Position numbers and translations under genes: made by a program | DNA from: Candidatus Aenigmatarchaeota archaeon | GTDB lineage: Archaea > Aenigmatarchaeota > Aenigmatarchaeia > CG10238-14 > SCSR01 | Length of the DNA stretch: 64,000 nt | Direction of reading: 5' to 3' | NCBI GenBank assembly: GCA_016187415.1 | Contig: JACPJT010000001.1 | Coordinates: 33,965 to 97,964, forward strand | Shown here: positions 61,938-64,000 of the stretch, one piece after another | Layout of the letters: the number at the start of each line of letters is the position of its first letter | Numbering within the stretch: the first letter of the stretch is position 1 | Notes under the pieces: generated by a model | Databases searched by the model: none | Told to the model about the DNA's origin: nothing | Seen by the model: only the letters and a program-made list of their open reading frames with translations

Positions 61938-63113
61938 TTAAAACCCGAAGCTGAACCAGCTTTTCTTAGGTTCCTTCTCTCCCCGGGACTTCATAATCTG
62001 CGCTATTTCTCTGGCTTTTTTTTCGGCTTGTCCCAACGATTTCTTGTCGTTCCCGACGCCGCTCGTATTTCCGACTCCGATAACAATTATGCTTCCTTTA
62101 GCCCTTGTGTTTTTAATATTCTGTTCCGTGATGTAAACAGCCTTGGGCACGGCTTTCAAAACATCAATGGGCATGTTCATTATGGCCTCTTCCGGCGCCA
62201 TCTTGATCGCGACAGATTCGACTGGAACTTTCTTTTGAGTGGCGACATTCTCTATGAATGCCCTGTAGAAGCTTCCCATCGCAACCCCGATTCCTTCAGC
62301 CACGCTTCCGGTTTTTTCGCCTTCAAGCTTGCCGGCAGCATCAATCGATATTATTTTCGCGACTTTGCCGCGCCTTACTTCCTTCTCAACAACTTCCCAC
62401 GGTTTTCCCAGTCTTCCGCCAGGGCCTTTCGCTTTGATTATAATGACATTCCTGCCGTTGATTTTTTTTCTAGCCACGACAGTGTCCTTGATTTCCTTTA
62501 CCTTCGAACTTCCAATCAAATTAGATGCGACCATAGGACCCACAGAATCGCCCATGGGCCAGCCATTTGTCATAGTTTCAGTCCCATTCAACATCGACTT
62601 GGCTATTTTTTCAATAAAGGGCATCTGCATCTGCAGGACCAGCGCAAGCTGAAGGTTCTTGGTTTTTCTTATCGTCTCGACATAATGCCTGACTATCTTC
62701 GCAATCTGATTCATCGTAATGGCGCCAGAAAGCCCGCCGACCAGACTGGCCTGATCTTCAGGGCTCATCTTCGGGGAGACCTCCCTGCTGAAGTCCCTGA
62801 ATTTGTCTTCTACAAGCCCGACAAGGTGATCCAGTTTGTTCAATATGCCATAAGGATCCAAGTTAATCGGGTCTATCGCGAAAAATTCCAGAAAGTCAGC
62901 AACTTTTTGCCTTAAGTTCTGGGTCTGCTTTTTCGCAATCCTTTTTAGGACTATGTTCTTTGCCTTGTTCGTGTATCCTTCAAACATCGTGGCGGTCTCG
63001 TCCAGCTTGCCGACCATCTGCATGATCATGATTTTAGGATAAAAGAATGCCATGACTACAAAAAACAGTATCCAGACTATTGTTCCCAAGAGACTGCTAT
63101 CGAATAGAGCCAT
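61938..63113 (-). CDS. DUF1512 archaeal membrane protein
   Basis: 391 residues, one N-terminal membrane segment (about 8-27), then a large cytosolic domain. GPGGRLGKPWEVVEKEV and VAIKMAPEEAIMNMPIDVLKA are typical of the archaeal DUF1512 family, whose function is unknown. The C-terminal tail is Lys-rich. Confidence 0.88.
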   Translation of the reverse strand: MALFDSSLLGTIVWILFFVVMAFFYPKIMIMQMVGKLDETATMFEGYTNKAKNIVLKRIAKKQTQNLRQKVADFLEFFAIDPINLDPYGILNKLDHLVGLVEDKFRDFSREVSPKMSPEDQASLVGGLSGAITMNQIAKIVRHYVETIRKTKNLQLALVLQMQMPFIEKIAKSMLNGTETMTNGWPMGDSVGPMVASNLIGSSKVKEIKDTVVARKKINGRNVIIIKAKGPGGRLGKPWEVVEKEVRRGKVAKIISIDAAGKLEGEKTGSVAEGIGVAMGSFYRAFIENVATQKKVPVESVAIKMAPEEAIMNMPIDVLKAVPKAVYITEQNIKNTRAKGSIIVIGVGNTSGVGNDKKSLGQAEKKAREIAQIMKSRGEKEPKKSWFSFGF

Positions 63114-63169
63114 TTTTTCACCAAAGACTATTCAGATTAAGGCGATGCTGCTTTAAATAAATTCCTGAA

Positions 63170-63385
63170 CTACAGGAGCTTCAGTTTGCCGTCGTTTATG
63201 CTGTACAAGGCGAATTTTATGCCAGAAACAATGAGCCATCCCACCCGTTTTATCTCGTTGTGCCGCTTTAGCTTCATCACGCTTACGGCAATCGCATTCC
63301 TGCTTTTGCCAGTTGATTTTATAAAATCCTTAATCGTGCCTTTTCCAAATTTTTTCAGATACTCTAGTATCTCCACTTGCGACAT
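63170..63385 (-). CDS. small winged-helix regulator
   Basis: 71 residues: VEILEYLKKFGKGTIKDFIKSTGKSRNAIAVSVMKLKRHNEIKRVGWLIV is a minimal winged helix. It sits upstream of DUF1512 on the same strand. Confidence 0.7.
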   Translation of the reverse strand: MSQVEILEYLKKFGKGTIKDFIKSTGKSRNAIAVSVMKLKRHNEIKRVGWLIVSGIKFALYSINDGKLKLL

Positions 63386-63513
63386 ACTACTGTAATTGCA
63401 ACCCCTATATAATATTATTAACAGGGTATTATAGTGATGTCATCACTTATATGTAGTGAAGAATAGAAAAGCTTAAATATAAGTAGTTTCATTAATATGA
63501 AAGGTAGATTTGA

Positions 63514-64000
63514 ATGGTAATGGCAGTATTCGATGGGATGAGGAATATAGCTCAAAATTATAGAGAAGCTGTAAGCCCTACCCCAGTTTCCTTAACAAAG
63601 GAAACTGGATTTAAGCATCAACGAAGATTTCCTGATGTTCTTAGAGAGTGTGGAGAGTTAGCAAGAAAAACAGGTGCATATGCTGTTTCGTTTTACGATG
63701 CCGGTACGGCGGAATTCACTTTTTGTCCATACTCACACAACTCCCAATATCGCGTTGCACTTCTAAATGATTCGAGAGACCCTAGAGAGAGCTTTACAGG
63801 AGCAGAGATTGGGGCATTAAATGATTTTGTTAGAGCTAGGGGCGGCACTGTAAGAATATACAGTGAGACATTCAATCCTAACGGGTTTGGCAATATTACT
63901 TTTCCATATGTTCAACCCGGACAAGAAAGAACAAGACAAGAAAGAATTGAACATCGAGAAGAAGTAGAAGTGAAAGAAAGGATATTCCCTCTTTTACCAT
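63514..64000 (+). CDS. hypothetical protein, 3'-truncated by window edge
   Basis: At least 162 residues; open to the window end. Begins MVMAVFDGMRNIAQNY. An ATG at 63514 follows a cttaaatata TATA-like box (63472-63481) by about 33 bases. The later part is Arg/Glu-rich (QERTRQERIEHREEVEVKER), maybe a coiled segment. Family unknown. Confidence 0.55.
   Translation, partial: MVMAVFDGMRNIAQNYREAVSPTPVSLTKETGFKHQRRFPDVLRECGELARKTGAYAVSFYDAGTAEFTFCPYSHNSQYRVALLNDSRDPRESFTGAEIGALNDFVRARGGTVRIYSETFNPNGFGNITFPYVQPGQERTRQERIEHREEVEVKERIFPLLP

Noticed and set aside
61842-62915. 357-residue open frame antisense to DUF1512
   Set aside because: It is the reverse reading of a conserved gene, with unlikely composition (high Phe, His and Arg).

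Overview
The window is a chromosomal segment of an archaeon, most likely a DPANN-type lineage. Archaeal markers include eL34, eL19, eL32, eL40, eL42, eS27, PCNA, TFS, GINS, aRF1 with a NIKS motif and an archaeal-type signal peptidase. The DPANN suggestion rests on a single-chain PriS-PriL primase, a broken ribosomal protein operon, very compact spacing and tRNA genes packed with introns. Many genes have an A/T-rich TATA box 20-30 bp before the ATG and no leader; internal operon genes use an AGTGAT or GGTGA Shine-Dalgarno motif. The phylum cannot be fixed from this sequence alone.

Layout. 1-8.5 kb: the spc-type operon on the minus strand (uS8, uL6, eL32, eL19, uL18, uS5, then uL30, uL15, SecY, an EMC3-like insertase, eL34). 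It is split between uS5 and uL30 by a glycosyltransferase, a nickel superoxide dismutase and its likely maturation protease. 8.6-16 kb: replication and information genes (PCNA, OB-fold protein, TFS, signal peptidase, DUF99, eL40, tRNA-Cys, CysRS, fused primase, GINS, eL42, eS27). 16-25 kb: two small-heat-shock-type proteins, a dehydroquinate-synthase-like enzyme, aRF1 with GGM in place of GGQ, ValRS and a permease. 25-30.2 kb: an accessory cluster of XRE regulator, GHKL/MORC-like ATPase and methyltransferase-like protein, with a divergent unknown gene. 30-35.6 kb: a phosphoesterase, a PC4-like protein, eukaryotic-type topoisomerase IB, several tRNAs and a peptidase.

35.68-45.09 kb is an integrated casposon. 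It lies at the 3' end of a two-intron tRNA-Glu gene, is flanked by a 14-bp target duplication, and has about 51-bp perfect terminal inverted repeats. It encodes Cas1 (casposase) and family-B DNA polymerase plus HNH-like, HEPN-like, winged-helix and membrane proteins. The cas1 gene is disrupted and the polymerase looks frameshifted at its C-terminus, so this copy may be immobile. Just beyond it lies what looks like the left end of a second, older element of the same kind.

45.7-64 kb: tRNA-Leu, an HD hydrolase, an SDR enzyme, UMP kinase, a LAGLIDADG endonuclease abutting an intron-containing tRNA-Thr, an IS200-type transposon, a Rieske protein, uL16, and a dispersed set for thymidylate supply (dCTP deaminase family, SHMT, tandem ThyX). 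A short histone-fold protein, a DUF1512 membrane protein and several unknown genes complete the window.

Four of the six tRNA genes carry introns, five introns in all. Three of them interrupt the 5' strand of the anticodon stem. In two, the 4-bp helix of a bulge-helix-bulge motif forms from D-stem-side nucleotides pairing with the intron.
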